Assembly (NCBI GenBank): GCA_001942045.1
Contig: MSTD01000050.1
Span: 1-25,864 of the forward strand
Direction: 5' to 3'
DNA from: Mycolicibacterium porcinum
GTDB taxonomy: Bacteria > Actinomycetota > Actinomycetes > Mycobacteriales > Mycobacteriaceae
Length of the DNA: 25,864 bases
Each line of letters starts with the position of its first letter. Position 1 is the stretch's first letter. This document shows positions 18,951 to 25,864 of the stretch, piece after piece. A program made the position numbers and the translations under genes. Below the pieces are notes generated by a model, which saw only the letters and a program-made list of their open reading frames with translations, ran no database searches and was not told the origin of the DNA.

Positions 18951-20636
18951 ATGTCCCCTGCGCTGAACGCCCGCACCCCCAGCCGTGTGCCCGCGCGTCC
19001 GGAGAATCCGTGGAACGCGCTGTGGGCCATGATGGTCGGCTTCTTCATGATCCTGGTCGACGCGACGATCGTCGCGGTCGCCAACCCGACCATCATGGAA
19101 CAGCTCGGCGCCGACTACGACGGCGTGATCTGGGTGACCAGCGCATACCTGCTCGCCTATGCGGTGCCGCTGCTGGTCGCGGGCCGGCTGGGCGATGTGT
19201 ATGGGCCCAAGAATCTCTACCTGGCCGGTCTGGCCGTGTTCACCGCGGCCTCGCTGTGGTGCGGCCTGGCCGGCAGCATCGAGATGCTGATCGCCGCCCG
19301 GGTGGTGCAGGGCATCGGCGCGGCGTTGTTGACACCCCAGACCTTGTCGACGATCACCCGCATCTTCCCGCCCGAGCGGCGCGGCGTGGCGATGAGTGTG
19401 TGGGGTGCGACGGCCGGGGTGGCCACATTGGTCGGGCCGCTGGCCGGTGGCGTGCTCGTCGGGGGACTGGGCTGGCAGTGGATCTTCTTCGTCAATGTGC
19501 CGATCGGAATCCTGGGGCTGGCACTGGCGGTGTGGCTGGTCCCGGTGTTGCCGACCCAGCCACACCGTTTCGACGTGCTGGGCGTGGTGCTGTCAGGCGT
19601 CGGCATGTTCCTGATCGTGTTCGCGCTGCAGGAGGGGCAGTCGCGGGACTGGGCGCCGTGGGTGTGGGCCACCGGCGCGGTCGGCATCGCGGTGATGGTG
19701 GCGTTCGTGTGCTGGCAGGCGGTCAACACCGCCGAGCCGTTGATCCCGCTGCGGATCTTCCAGGACCGCGACTTCAGTCTGGCCAACCTGGGTGTTGCGA
19801 CGATCGGCTTCGCGGTCACCGCGATGATCCTGCCGTTGATGTTCTACGCCCAGACCGTGTGCGGACTGTCACCGATCCGTTCGGCCCTGTTGACGGCGCC
19901 GACCGCGATCGCCAGCGGCGTGCTGGCTCCGGTGGTGGGGCGCATCGTGGACCGGGCCCATCCGACGCCGGTGATCGGCTTCGGCTTCTCGGCCATGGCG
20001 ATCGGCTTGACCTGGCTGGCCTTCGAGATGACCCCGACGACGCCGATCTGGCGATTGCTGCTGCCTCAGGTGGTGATGGGCATCGGGATGGCATTCATCT
20101 GGTCCCCGCTGGCGGCCACCGCGACGCGCAACCTGCCGCCGGATGTGGCCGGGGCCGGGTCCGGCGTGTACAACGCCACCCGCCAGGTCGGGTCGGTGCT
20201 GGGCAGTGCGGGGATCGCGGCGTACATGACATCGCGGATCGGGGCCGAGATGCCGGGGGCGGCAAGCGCGGCGCCGCGTGGTGAGGGTGCGGCGGCCCAA
20301 CTGCCGCAGTTCCTGCACGCGCCCTTCGCCGCGGCGATGTCGCAGGCGATGCTGCTGCCCGCGTTCGTCGCGCTGTTCGGGGTGGTGGCCGCGTTGTTCC
20401 TGCTCGGTTTCGATGCTGAACCCACTTTCGCGCCCAATCCGGAGCCCTATCTGGATCCCCGTGACGACGATGACGACGACTACGTCGAGTTCATGGTGAG
20501 CCACGACCGTGACGACGACGGCGACGTGGTGGACGCCGAGGCGGTGACGGAATCATTGCGGGCACTGCCGCCGGCCGAGGATCCGGAGACGTGGGAGAAC
20601 CTGTACGCCGAGTTCATGGCCGAGCGGGACGATTGA
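18951..20636 (+). CDS. DHA2-family (EmrB/QacA-like) 14-helix MFS transporter (Rv1250-like)
   Basis: The product is 561 residues. The first helix ([20 protein letters not shown]) has the DHA2 motif LDxTIVNVALP in the variant [11 protein letters not shown]. Motif A is [11 protein letters not shown] (78-88), then [19 protein letters not shown] and motif C-like [25 protein letters not shown]. Fourteen helices end near residue 485. A 75-residue cytoplasmic C-terminal tail follows that is strongly acidic (about 27 Asp/Glu, including six consecutive Asp) and ends [14 protein letters not shown]. The family exports drugs or cell-envelope molecules. Start ATG 18951 has only a weak ribosome-binding site. 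The gene is 78 bases behind the other MFS gene, possibly one transcript. Its end overlaps the FAD oxidase end by 23 bases on the opposite strand. Confidence 0.9.
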   Translation: MSPALNARTPSRVPARPENPWNALWAMMVGFFMILVDATIVAVANPTIMEQLGADYDGVIWVTSAYLLAYAVPLLVAGRLGDVYGPKNLYLAGLAVFTAASLWCGLAGSIEMLIAARVVQGIGAALLTPQTLSTITRIFPPERRGVAMSVWGATAGVATLVGPLAGGVLVGGLGWQWIFFVNVPIGILGLALAVWLVPVLPTQPHRFDVLGVVLSGVGMFLIVFALQEGQSRDWAPWVWATGAVGIAVMVAFVCWQAVNTAEPLIPLRIFQDRDFSLANLGVATIGFAVTAMILPLMFYAQTVCGLSPIRSALLTAPTAIASGVLAPVVGRIVDRAHPTPVIGFGFSAMAIGLTWLAFEMTPTTPIWRLLLPQVVMGIGMAFIWSPLAATATRNLPPDVAGAGSGVYNATRQVGSVLGSAGIAAYMTSRIGAEMPGAASAAPRGEGAAAQLPQFLHAPFAAAMSQAMLLPAFVALFGVVAALFLLGFDAEPTFAPNPEPYLDPRDDDDDDYVEFMVSHDRDDDGDVVDAEAVTESLRALPPAEDPETWENLYAEFMAERDD

Positions 20637-21981
20637 ACAGCACGGCCCGGTTGAGGTAGCCGTCCGGATCGAACGCGGCCTTGACCGTGCGCATGGCCGC
20701 GATGTCGGCCTCGGTGCGTGACATCGCCACGTAGTCGCGCTTGCGGGAGCCGACGCCGTGTTCGGAGCTGACGTTGCCGCCGCAGTCGGCGATCAGCGTC
20801 ATCATCGCGGCGTACAGCCCTGCTTCGGCGTCGGTGGAGCAGCGCAGCACGTTCAGGTGCAGATTGCCCTCGCCGATGTGGCCGAACAGCACCGGGATCG
20901 CTTCCGGCGCATGGCCTGCGATCAATTCGGCGGACGCGTCGGCGAAACCCCGGATCGCCGACAGTGGCAGCGAGACATCGAATTTCAGTGGCGGACCGAA
21001 CAATCCGAGCACCTCGGCCACCGACTCGCGCACCTGCCACAACCGCTGCTGGGCATTCGCATCGACGCCGACCGCGGGCTCGCCGCACAGCTCGGCGCCG
21101 TCCAGCGCGTCGGCCAGGCGTTCGGTCTGGTCGCTGTCGCCGGCGAGTTCGATCAGCAGTTGCCAGGCTCCGTCGACCGGGGCGGCCACGCCGAGATGCT
21201 CGGCGGTCAGCGCACTGGCCCGGGCGTCGATCAACTCCAGGGCGGCGATGCCGTCCAGGTCTCGGAATACCCGGCCTGCGCCGACCAGTGCGTCGAGGTC
21301 GGCGAACCCGCAGATGGCCGTGACTCGGTGGGTGGGGGTGGGGTGCAGCCGCAGATCCAGCCCGGTGATCACGCCGAGCGTGCCTTCCGCGCCGACGAAC
21401 AGGGCGGCCAGGTCGTAGCCGGTGTTGTCGCGGCGTACTCGGCTGTGCCGGTGCACCACCGATCCGTCGGGCAGTGCGATGTCCAGGCCGAGCACCTGTT
21501 CGCCCATGTTGCCGTAGCGCACCGTGCGCAGGCCTCCGGCGTTGGTGGAGGCCATGCCGCCGATCGTGGCCGATTCCCGCGCGGCCAGGTCCACTCCGAA
21601 TACCAGGCCGGCCGCCGTCGCAGCCCGCTGAACCGCGGCCAGGGGAACTCCGGCGCCGACCCTGACCCGGCGCTCGACGGTGTCGACTGCGCCGATCTCG
21701 TTCAGCCGCTCGGTGGACAACAGGATGTCGTCGTTCTCGGGGACCGTCCCGGCCACGAGTGAGGTGCGGCCGCCCTGCACTGTGACACACGCTCCGGCGT
21801 CGCGGCAGGCCCGCAGCACCGCGGCCACCTCCTCGGCGGTGCCGGGGCGGACCAGGGCCGTCGCCTGCCCGCGGTACCGCCCGGTGTGGTCGACACAGCG
21901 GCCGGCCAGCACATCGGGATCGGTGGTGACATGACCGGCACCGACGATCCCGGCAAGCGTTTCGGTAAGCGTTTCAGTCAC
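20614..21981 (-). CDS. FAD-linked oxidase, D-lactate dehydrogenase/glycolate oxidase type (Rv1257c-like)
   Basis: The product is 455 residues, cytoplasmic. Residues about 38-212 are the PCMH-type FAD domain with GGRTSLVAG (70-78), the glycine-rich [13 protein letters not shown] (138-150), [12 protein letters not shown] and [10 protein letters not shown] (197-206). The C-terminal FAD-oxidase domain follows. It contains [12 protein letters not shown] and [15 protein letters not shown], which carry the conserved histidines. The family oxidises D-lactate, glycolate or other 2-hydroxyacids; the substrate here is not resolved. GTG 21981 lies inside the end of the helicase gene (its stop TGA is at 21976-21974), an 8-base overlap that implies cotranslation. 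The 455-residue length equals that I recall for Rv1257c, which in M. tuberculosis is a few genes away from Rv1251c. Confidence 0.9.
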   Translation of the reverse strand: MTETLTETLAGIVGAGHVTTDPDVLAGRCVDHTGRYRGQATALVRPGTAEEVAAVLRACRDAGACVTVQGGRTSLVAGTVPENDDILLSTERLNEIGAVDTVERRVRVGAGVPLAAVQRAATAAGLVFGVDLAARESATIGGMASTNAGGLRTVRYGNMGEQVLGLDIALPDGSVVHRHSRVRRDNTGYDLAALFVGAEGTLGVITGLDLRLHPTPTHRVTAICGFADLDALVGAGRVFRDLDGIAALELIDARASALTAEHLGVAAPVDGAWQLLIELAGDSDQTERLADALDGAELCGEPAVGVDANAQQRLWQVRESVAEVLGLFGPPLKFDVSLPLSAIRGFADASAELIAGHAPEAIPVLFGHIGEGNLHLNVLRCSTDAEAGLYAAMMTLIADCGGNVSSEHGVGSRKRDYVAMSRTEADIAAMRTVKAAFDPDGYLNRAVLFNRPARP

Positions 21982-24900
21982 CGGTCGGGTGTACCACAGG
22001 ATCGGTCAGGGCCAGGAATGCGCCGAGCGCGATCAGGCTGTTCGGCTGGGCCGGCAGATAGTCGGTGAGCTGGGGTGAGCGCACGATGTACGCGACGTAC
22101 TTGGCCCGGCTGATCGCCACGTTGAGCCGGTTGCGGTTCAGCAGGAATCCGATCCCGCGGGGTACGTCGGCGGCCGACGACGCCGTCATCGACACGAACA
22201 CCACGGGCGCCTGCCTGCCCTGGAACTTGTCCACCGTGCCGGCCTGCACCTCGGTCAGCCCCGCTGCGTCGAGGGCTCGGCGCACCGTGGTCACCTGGGC
22301 GTTGTAGGGCGTCACCACCAGGAAGTGCTCCTGGCTCAGCGGCGTGCTGCCGTGCTCGTCGGTCCAGGTGGTGCCGAGCAGGCCGGTGATGGCCGCGACG
22401 ATGGCGTCGGCCTCTTCGGGACTGTCGGTCGAATTGCCAAGGTGCGGGACCTCGAGTACCCGGACCCCGGGTTCGATACTGTCGAGTTTGCGTGCCGCAC
22501 TGACCTTTTCGTGTGACTGCAGCCGGCCGTCATACGACAGTCGCGAGACCGGGCCGCACACCGCCGGATGCATCCGGAACGAGCAGTCCAGGAAGTAGCC
22601 GCGGTCGACCGGTAGCGTGTGCGCACCCTCGACCAGCCAGCCCAGTGCCGAATCGTCGACCGGCGCCGGGTGGGTGCCCTGGCAGACCTGCGGCAATTGC
22701 TGCGGATCCCCCAGGAGCAGCAGGTTGCGGGCGGCCGGAGCCACCGCGATGGTGTTGGCCAGGTTGAACTGGCCGGCCTCCTCGATCACCAGCAAGTCCA
22801 GGCATTGCCGCGGCACCCGCGATTCGTTCGCGAAATCCCATGCGGTGCCGCCGATCACGCAGCCGGGATGGCCGGCGATGTACGCGGCGTGCTGGTTGTC
22901 GCCGATCTCGGTCCATCGTGGGTCGCCGCCTCTGCGTTTCTTGGCCACCCGTTCCGCGTCCACCCCGGCATCGAGCACCTGCTCCAGCAGGTGCTCGATC
23001 ACCGCGTGTGACTGCGCGACGATGCCGATACGCCAACGGTGTTCGTTGACCAGGCGGGCGATGATCTTCGCCGAGGTATGGGTCTTGCCGGTGCCGGGTG
23101 GGCCGTGCACCGCGATGTATGAGCAGTCCAGATCCAGCAGGGCCGCCGTGATGTCGGCGGCGGTGTCACCGTTGCGGGGCAGGGGTCGGCCGCTGACCGT
23201 GCGTGGCGGACGTCGCAGCAGGACATCGGTCACCGCGTCGGCGGGCAGCGTCGGCAGACCGGCGGACACGGTGGCCGCGGTGCTGTCGATGGACACCTGC
23301 AGCGGCCGGGTGTTGATCGGCGGGCCAGGCGTCAGCGCGAACGGCACCTGGGTGAAGGTGTCACCGTCCTTGGGTTGGCGTTCGGTGATCATCACCTCGG
23401 TGGGGGCGTCCGGGTTGTCGCAGCCGATCACCGTGGCGCTGCCGAAGCCACGCCGGTCCGGGTCGTCGGACAGGCCCGCGGGCGCCGGCGGGGTGTAGAG
23501 CGCATAGACCTCGGTGCCCAGCTCACCGGCGTCGATGGCGCCGGTCAGCAGGACCTGTCGTTGCGGTTTGCGAGCTCGCGGCGGAGTGTGCCAGTCGGTG
23601 ACGACCTGGGCCTGCTCGGCGACGAAAACGCCTGTGCTGTTGGCCCATTCGTCGACCGGGTTATTGATCCGGTCGAAGTGACCCCACCAGAACGGCTTGT
23701 CTTCGCGCTTGTGGAAGCCGCGGGCCGCGGCGATGAGCGCCACTGCCTGCTGCTCGGGGGTTCGCGGTTCCACGCCGTCTCCGGCGAAGCGCAGCAGCTT
23801 GCGGTCGACGGCGTCGGCTTTCTCGATCGGTGCTCCGTCGCGCACGGGTTGCGGGCCGCGCGGCGGCACCTCGGCCTCGAACGCCCGGTTGATCAGCCAG
23901 TCCCGCAGCCGGTGGGTGGACCGGCAGTCGTAGCGGTTGTAGTCCTCGATCTCCTTGAGCACGGTGGCGGCCTCGTCGTGGTGACCGGCATCGCGCAGTG
24001 CGCAGTAGCGGGCGTATTCGGTGATCGAATCGGTGGCCTTGGTGACCTCGCCGTCGCGCAACTCGTTGCCCATGTACAGCGGTTCAAGCGATTTGATGCT
24101 GTAGTTCTCGGTGCCGACGCGAATGCTCTTGCGTACCAACGGAAGCAGGTCGACCAGGATACCGTTGCGCAGCAGGTCGTCGACGTCGTTCTCGCCCACT
24201 CCGTAGCGGCCGGCCAGCCGCAGCAGGGTGCTGCGCTCATAGGGCGCGTAGTGGTAGATGTGCATCTTGGGAAAACGCTTGCGCCGCTTGCGAACCAGAT
24301 CCAGGAAATCGATGAGCACCTGGCGTTCGCTGGCCCGGTCGTGCGCCCACAATGCCTGGAAATTCCCCTCGGCACCCAGGACGCCCCACAGGTATTCCAG
24401 TCCCCAGTCCTGGCCGTTGGCGGTCCACAGTGGGTCGCCCTCGTAGTCGAAGAACAGATCGCCCTTGTCCGGATCCGGCAGCAGCATCAGCGGTTGCGGA
24501 TCGACGACCTCATAAGGCGGCTTGCCATCTGGCCGCGGCGCCACCTGGAGGCGGGCCTGCCCCCTCAGCGCGGTCAGGGCACGCTGGGCCAGCCCGGGCA
24601 CCGCGTCGGTGCGGTCTGCCAATTGCCGGGTGGTGGTGACCCCGGCCTCGATGAGCCGGGCCCGCTGGCTGGACCGCATGCCGGCCACCAGGAACAGGTC
24701 GTCGGTGGCGCGGATCTGTTGCTCGCATTCACCGCAGCCGAAACACGCCCGCACCGTGTCGTCGGACCACTGCACGGCGGTGCCGCCGGCCAGATGACCG
24801 TCGAGCAGCGCCTGCAGCGCGGCGCGCCGCGGCCGGTACACCGCCAGCAGTTCGTCGACGCGGTAGCTGGACATCGCGCCGTCCCCGAGAACCAGGTCGA

Positions 24901-25399
24901 CCTCATCGGCGACCGGAACCCCGGCACCCGACAGCACGTCGGCGTAGGCGGCCAGCTGAAGCAGTGCCTCGACCTTCACCGAGCGGGACAGCTTGGTGTC
25001 CCGGAGGCGGTAGCGCTCGCCGTCCCAGATCAAGAAGTCGGCGAACCCGGCGAACCGTCCGTCGAACATCGCGGCCTGATAGATCACGGGGTCGCGGCGT
25101 TGCACGGCTTCGAGGGTGGCGGTGGCCGCCGCCGACAGCCCGGCCGCGGTGTAGCTGGGCCGGCCGATCACCGTCACCTCAGCGTCTGCGCGAAGATCCT
25201 CAAGGTGGCGCTGCTCGTGATCGCCGCCGAGTTGTGCGGTGCGAGCCAGCAATTCGTCGTCCGACGACACCGCGGGGCCACGACCGAGCTGCGCGTCGAA
25301 CGAGCGCAGCAGGGCGTACTCACAGCGGGCGGCCGCGGCCAGATCCGAGGCGCTGTAGATGACCGTCGGACCCGACGCGCTTTCGTCGGTGACGAACAC
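21974..25399 (-). CDS. RecB-like nuclease + RNase H-fold nuclease + SF1 helicase fusion (TM0106 family, Rv1251c-like)
   Basis: The product is 1141 residues with three parts. Residues 10-230 form a PD-(D/E)XK nuclease of the RecB/TM0106 type: D121 in GFADFL, D134-T-K136, then QLAAYADVL. Four cysteines, C26 and C219-x2-C222-x2-C225, are placed as in Fe-S nucleases of the AddB/Cas4/Dna2 kind. Residues about 310-510 look like a DEDD RNase H-fold domain: D318 and E320 in FFDYEGDP, E388 in HYAPYE, D491 in YNRYDC. The helicase follows: GPPGTGKT (766-773), VIEEAGQ (871-877), GDPQQLP (897-903), SFRMHP (940-945) and NVAISRAK near the end. Substrate and pathway are unknown, probably DNA repair or processing. 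GTG 25399 has a TACAGT six bases upstream and no Shine-Dalgarno, so it is probably leaderless. Confidence 0.9.
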   Translation of the reverse strand: MFVTDESASGPTVIYSASDLAAAARCEYALLRSFDAQLGRGPAVSSDDELLARTAQLGGDHEQRHLEDLRADAEVTVIGRPSYTAAGLSAAATATLEAVQRRDPVIYQAAMFDGRFAGFADFLIWDGERYRLRDTKLSRSVKVEALLQLAAYADVLSGAGVPVADEVDLVLGDGAMSSYRVDELLAVYRPRRAALQALLDGHLAGGTAVQWSDDTVRACFGCGECEQQIRATDDLFLVAGMRSSQRARLIEAGVTTTRQLADRTDAVPGLAQRALTALRGQARLQVAPRPDGKPPYEVVDPQPLMLLPDPDKGDLFFDYEGDPLWTANGQDWGLEYLWGVLGAEGNFQALWAHDRASERQVLIDFLDLVRKRRKRFPKMHIYHYAPYERSTLLRLAGRYGVGENDVDDLLRNGILVDLLPLVRKSIRVGTENYSIKSLEPLYMGNELRDGEVTKATDSITEYARYCALRDAGHHDEAATVLKEIEDYNRYDCRSTHRLRDWLINRAFEAEVPPRGPQPVRDGAPIEKADAVDRKLLRFAGDGVEPRTPEQQAVALIAAARGFHKREDKPFWWGHFDRINNPVDEWANSTGVFVAEQAQVVTDWHTPPRARKPQRQVLLTGAIDAGELGTEVYALYTPPAPAGLSDDPDRRGFGSATVIGCDNPDAPTEVMITERQPKDGDTFTQVPFALTPGPPINTRPLQVSIDSTAATVSAGLPTLPADAVTDVLLRRPPRTVSGRPLPRNGDTAADITAALLDLDCSYIAVHGPPGTGKTHTSAKIIARLVNEHRWRIGIVAQSHAVIEHLLEQVLDAGVDAERVAKKRRGGDPRWTEIGDNQHAAYIAGHPGCVIGGTAWDFANESRVPRQCLDLLVIEEAGQFNLANTIAVAPAARNLLLLGDPQQLPQVCQGTHPAPVDDSALGWLVEGAHTLPVDRGYFLDCSFRMHPAVCGPVSRLSYDGRLQSHEKVSAARKLDSIEPGVRVLEVPHLGNSTDSPEEADAIVAAITGLLGTTWTDEHGSTPLSQEHFLVVTPYNAQVTTVRRALDAAGLTEVQAGTVDKFQGRQAPVVFVSMTASSAADVPRGIGFLLNRNRLNVAISRAKYVAYIVRSPQLTDYLPAQPNSLIALGAFLALTDPVVHPTGD

Positions 25400-25411
25400 G
25401 CTGTCACTGTA
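25400..25411 (-). promoter_or_regulatory. Leaderless-type -10 for the nuclease-helicase gene
   Basis: On the minus strand TACAGT (25406-25411) is followed by six bases and GTG 25399. It falls in the 33-base gap after the lprE-like stop, so the helicase may have its own promoter even if read-through from the lipoprotein gene also occurs. Confidence 0.55.
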
Positions 25412-25432
25412 GGTGAGGGCACCGACGAAAAC

Positions 25433-25864
25433 TCAGCCCGTGTTGCCCATCAACTCCACACCGCCGCCGTTCCAGCGGAACTTCACCGTGCTGGCCAGCC
25501 CGTGGAAGCCGCCGGAGTACTGCAGCGCCACGGTGTCTCCGGTGCTGGCGGTCTTGTCGATCCCGTTGAAGCCGTAGGTGTCGGGCACCCCGGTGGGGAT
25601 GAACTTGCCGAGATGGAACAGCACGGCCCGGGTGTTGGGGTGGTCGGAGTTGGTGTTGGCCTTGACGATCACCGCCGAGAGTTGAGCGCACTCGTTGTAG
25701 TTGCCTGCCAACGGCTCAGGGCTCCAGGCCTGGTTGCTGCGCGGGTCACGGGGCAACTCGGAGACGGCCTTGCTGATCTCGGGCGCGGCCAAATTCACCG
25801 CGCAGGGGTCGGCCTGCGGTGGTGCCGATGTGGGGGCGGCCTTCGCGGCCGGGGTGGGCGCCGA
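25433..25864 (-). CDS. lprE: LppP/LprE-family lipoprotein, C-terminal part (partial)
   Basis: The frame is open to the right edge and gives 143 residues; signal peptide and lipobox lie outside. The visible part begins with an Ala/Pro/Thr-rich linker, then PCAVNLAAPEISKAVSELP and a globular domain with NECAQLSAVIVKANTNS, RAVLFHLGKFIPTG and TVALQYSGGFHGLASTV, ending ELMGNTG. This matches the LppP/LprE lipoprotein family found only in actinobacteria, and the place beside the Rv1251c-like gene fits lprE (Rv1252c). A GTG at 25798 would give a shorter 121-residue product, but the cysteine and linker before it belong to the family pattern. The two cysteines (PCAV and NECA) may form a disulfide. Function unknown; the family is exported to the envelope. 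Confidence 0.85.
   Translation of the reverse strand, partial: SAPTPAAKAAPTSAPPQADPCAVNLAAPEISKAVSELPRDPRSNQAWSPEPLAGNYNECAQLSAVIVKANTNSDHPNTRAVLFHLGKFIPTGVPDTYGFNGIDKTASTGDTVALQYSGGFHGLASTVKFRWNGGGVELMGNTG

Noticed and set aside
17592..19565. Minus-strand frame of 657 codons across both MFS genes
   Set aside because: His/Arg/Gln-rich, crosses two real genes; the membrane-helix pattern lies on the plus strand.
20460..20530. GAC-rich microsatellite-like stretch in the DHA2 gene
   Set aside because: It is in frame and codes for the Asp run of the acidic tail; treated as part of the protein, not a separate repeat element.
21951..21981. Short direct repeat (GTTTCGGTAAGCGTTTCAGT) at the FAD oxidase start
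   Set aside because: It encodes the TETLTETL start of the protein; too short to be a separate element.

Overview
The window looks like a chromosomal segment from a fast-growing, high-GC mycobacterium of the Mycolicibacterium smegmatis type. Gene order and protein content follow, with substitutions, the stretch I remember as Rv1233c to Rv1252c (plus an Rv1257c-like gene) in M. tuberculosis. The LpqY sequence is very close to my memory of M. smegmatis LpqY. Species and orthology are recalled, not searched. Every protein-coding gap is shorter than 300 bases, and I saw no tRNA, rRNA, CRISPR array, insertion sequence or prophage.

Left part (1-6108): the proline/tyrosine-rich start of an Rv1233c-like membrane protein runs off the left edge. 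It is divergent from a small two-helix membrane protein (Rv1234-like). Next comes the trehalose-recycling importer operon lpqY-sugA-sugB-sugC, with a suppressor-of-fused (SUFU) domain gene fused to its end by a GTGA overlap. Between sugA and sugB lies a 32-bp tandem repeat whose units each encode an 11-residue mini-ORF linked by ATGA overlaps, which resembles the mycobacterial MIRU type of repeat.

Middle part (6105-12719): corA (Mg/Co transport) is divergent from a malic enzyme, which is followed closely by lpqZ, an orphan substrate-binding lipoprotein. After a convergent junction come an SDR oxidoreductase and a small XRE regulator on the minus strand. The regulator is divergent from a type I methionine aminopeptidase across a gap holding two similar palindromes. 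An MHS-family symporter gene meets the aminopeptidase tail to tail.

Right part (12720-25864): kgd, the large fused 2-oxoglutarate dehydrogenase/decarboxylase, ends in a 14-bp-stem hairpin and is preceded by an Rv1249c-like membrane protein. Two drug-efflux-type MFS genes of different families follow on the plus strand (Bcr/CflA-like, then a 14-helix DHA2 type with an acidic tail). On the minus strand, an lprE-like lipoprotein (cut by the right edge), a three-part nuclease-nuclease-helicase protein (Rv1251c-like) and an FAD-linked oxidase follow one another closely, the last two overlapping.

Several starts (Rv1233c-like, malic enzyme, XRE, helicase) have a TANNNT hexamer 6-7 bases before the start codon and no Shine-Dalgarno, the usual mycobacterial leaderless layout. 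The parts that looked least ordinary are the sugA-sugB repeat, the SUFU gene in the trehalose operon, the XRE-aminopeptidase pair with twin operators, and the nuclease-helicase with a Cas4/AddB-like cysteine set.
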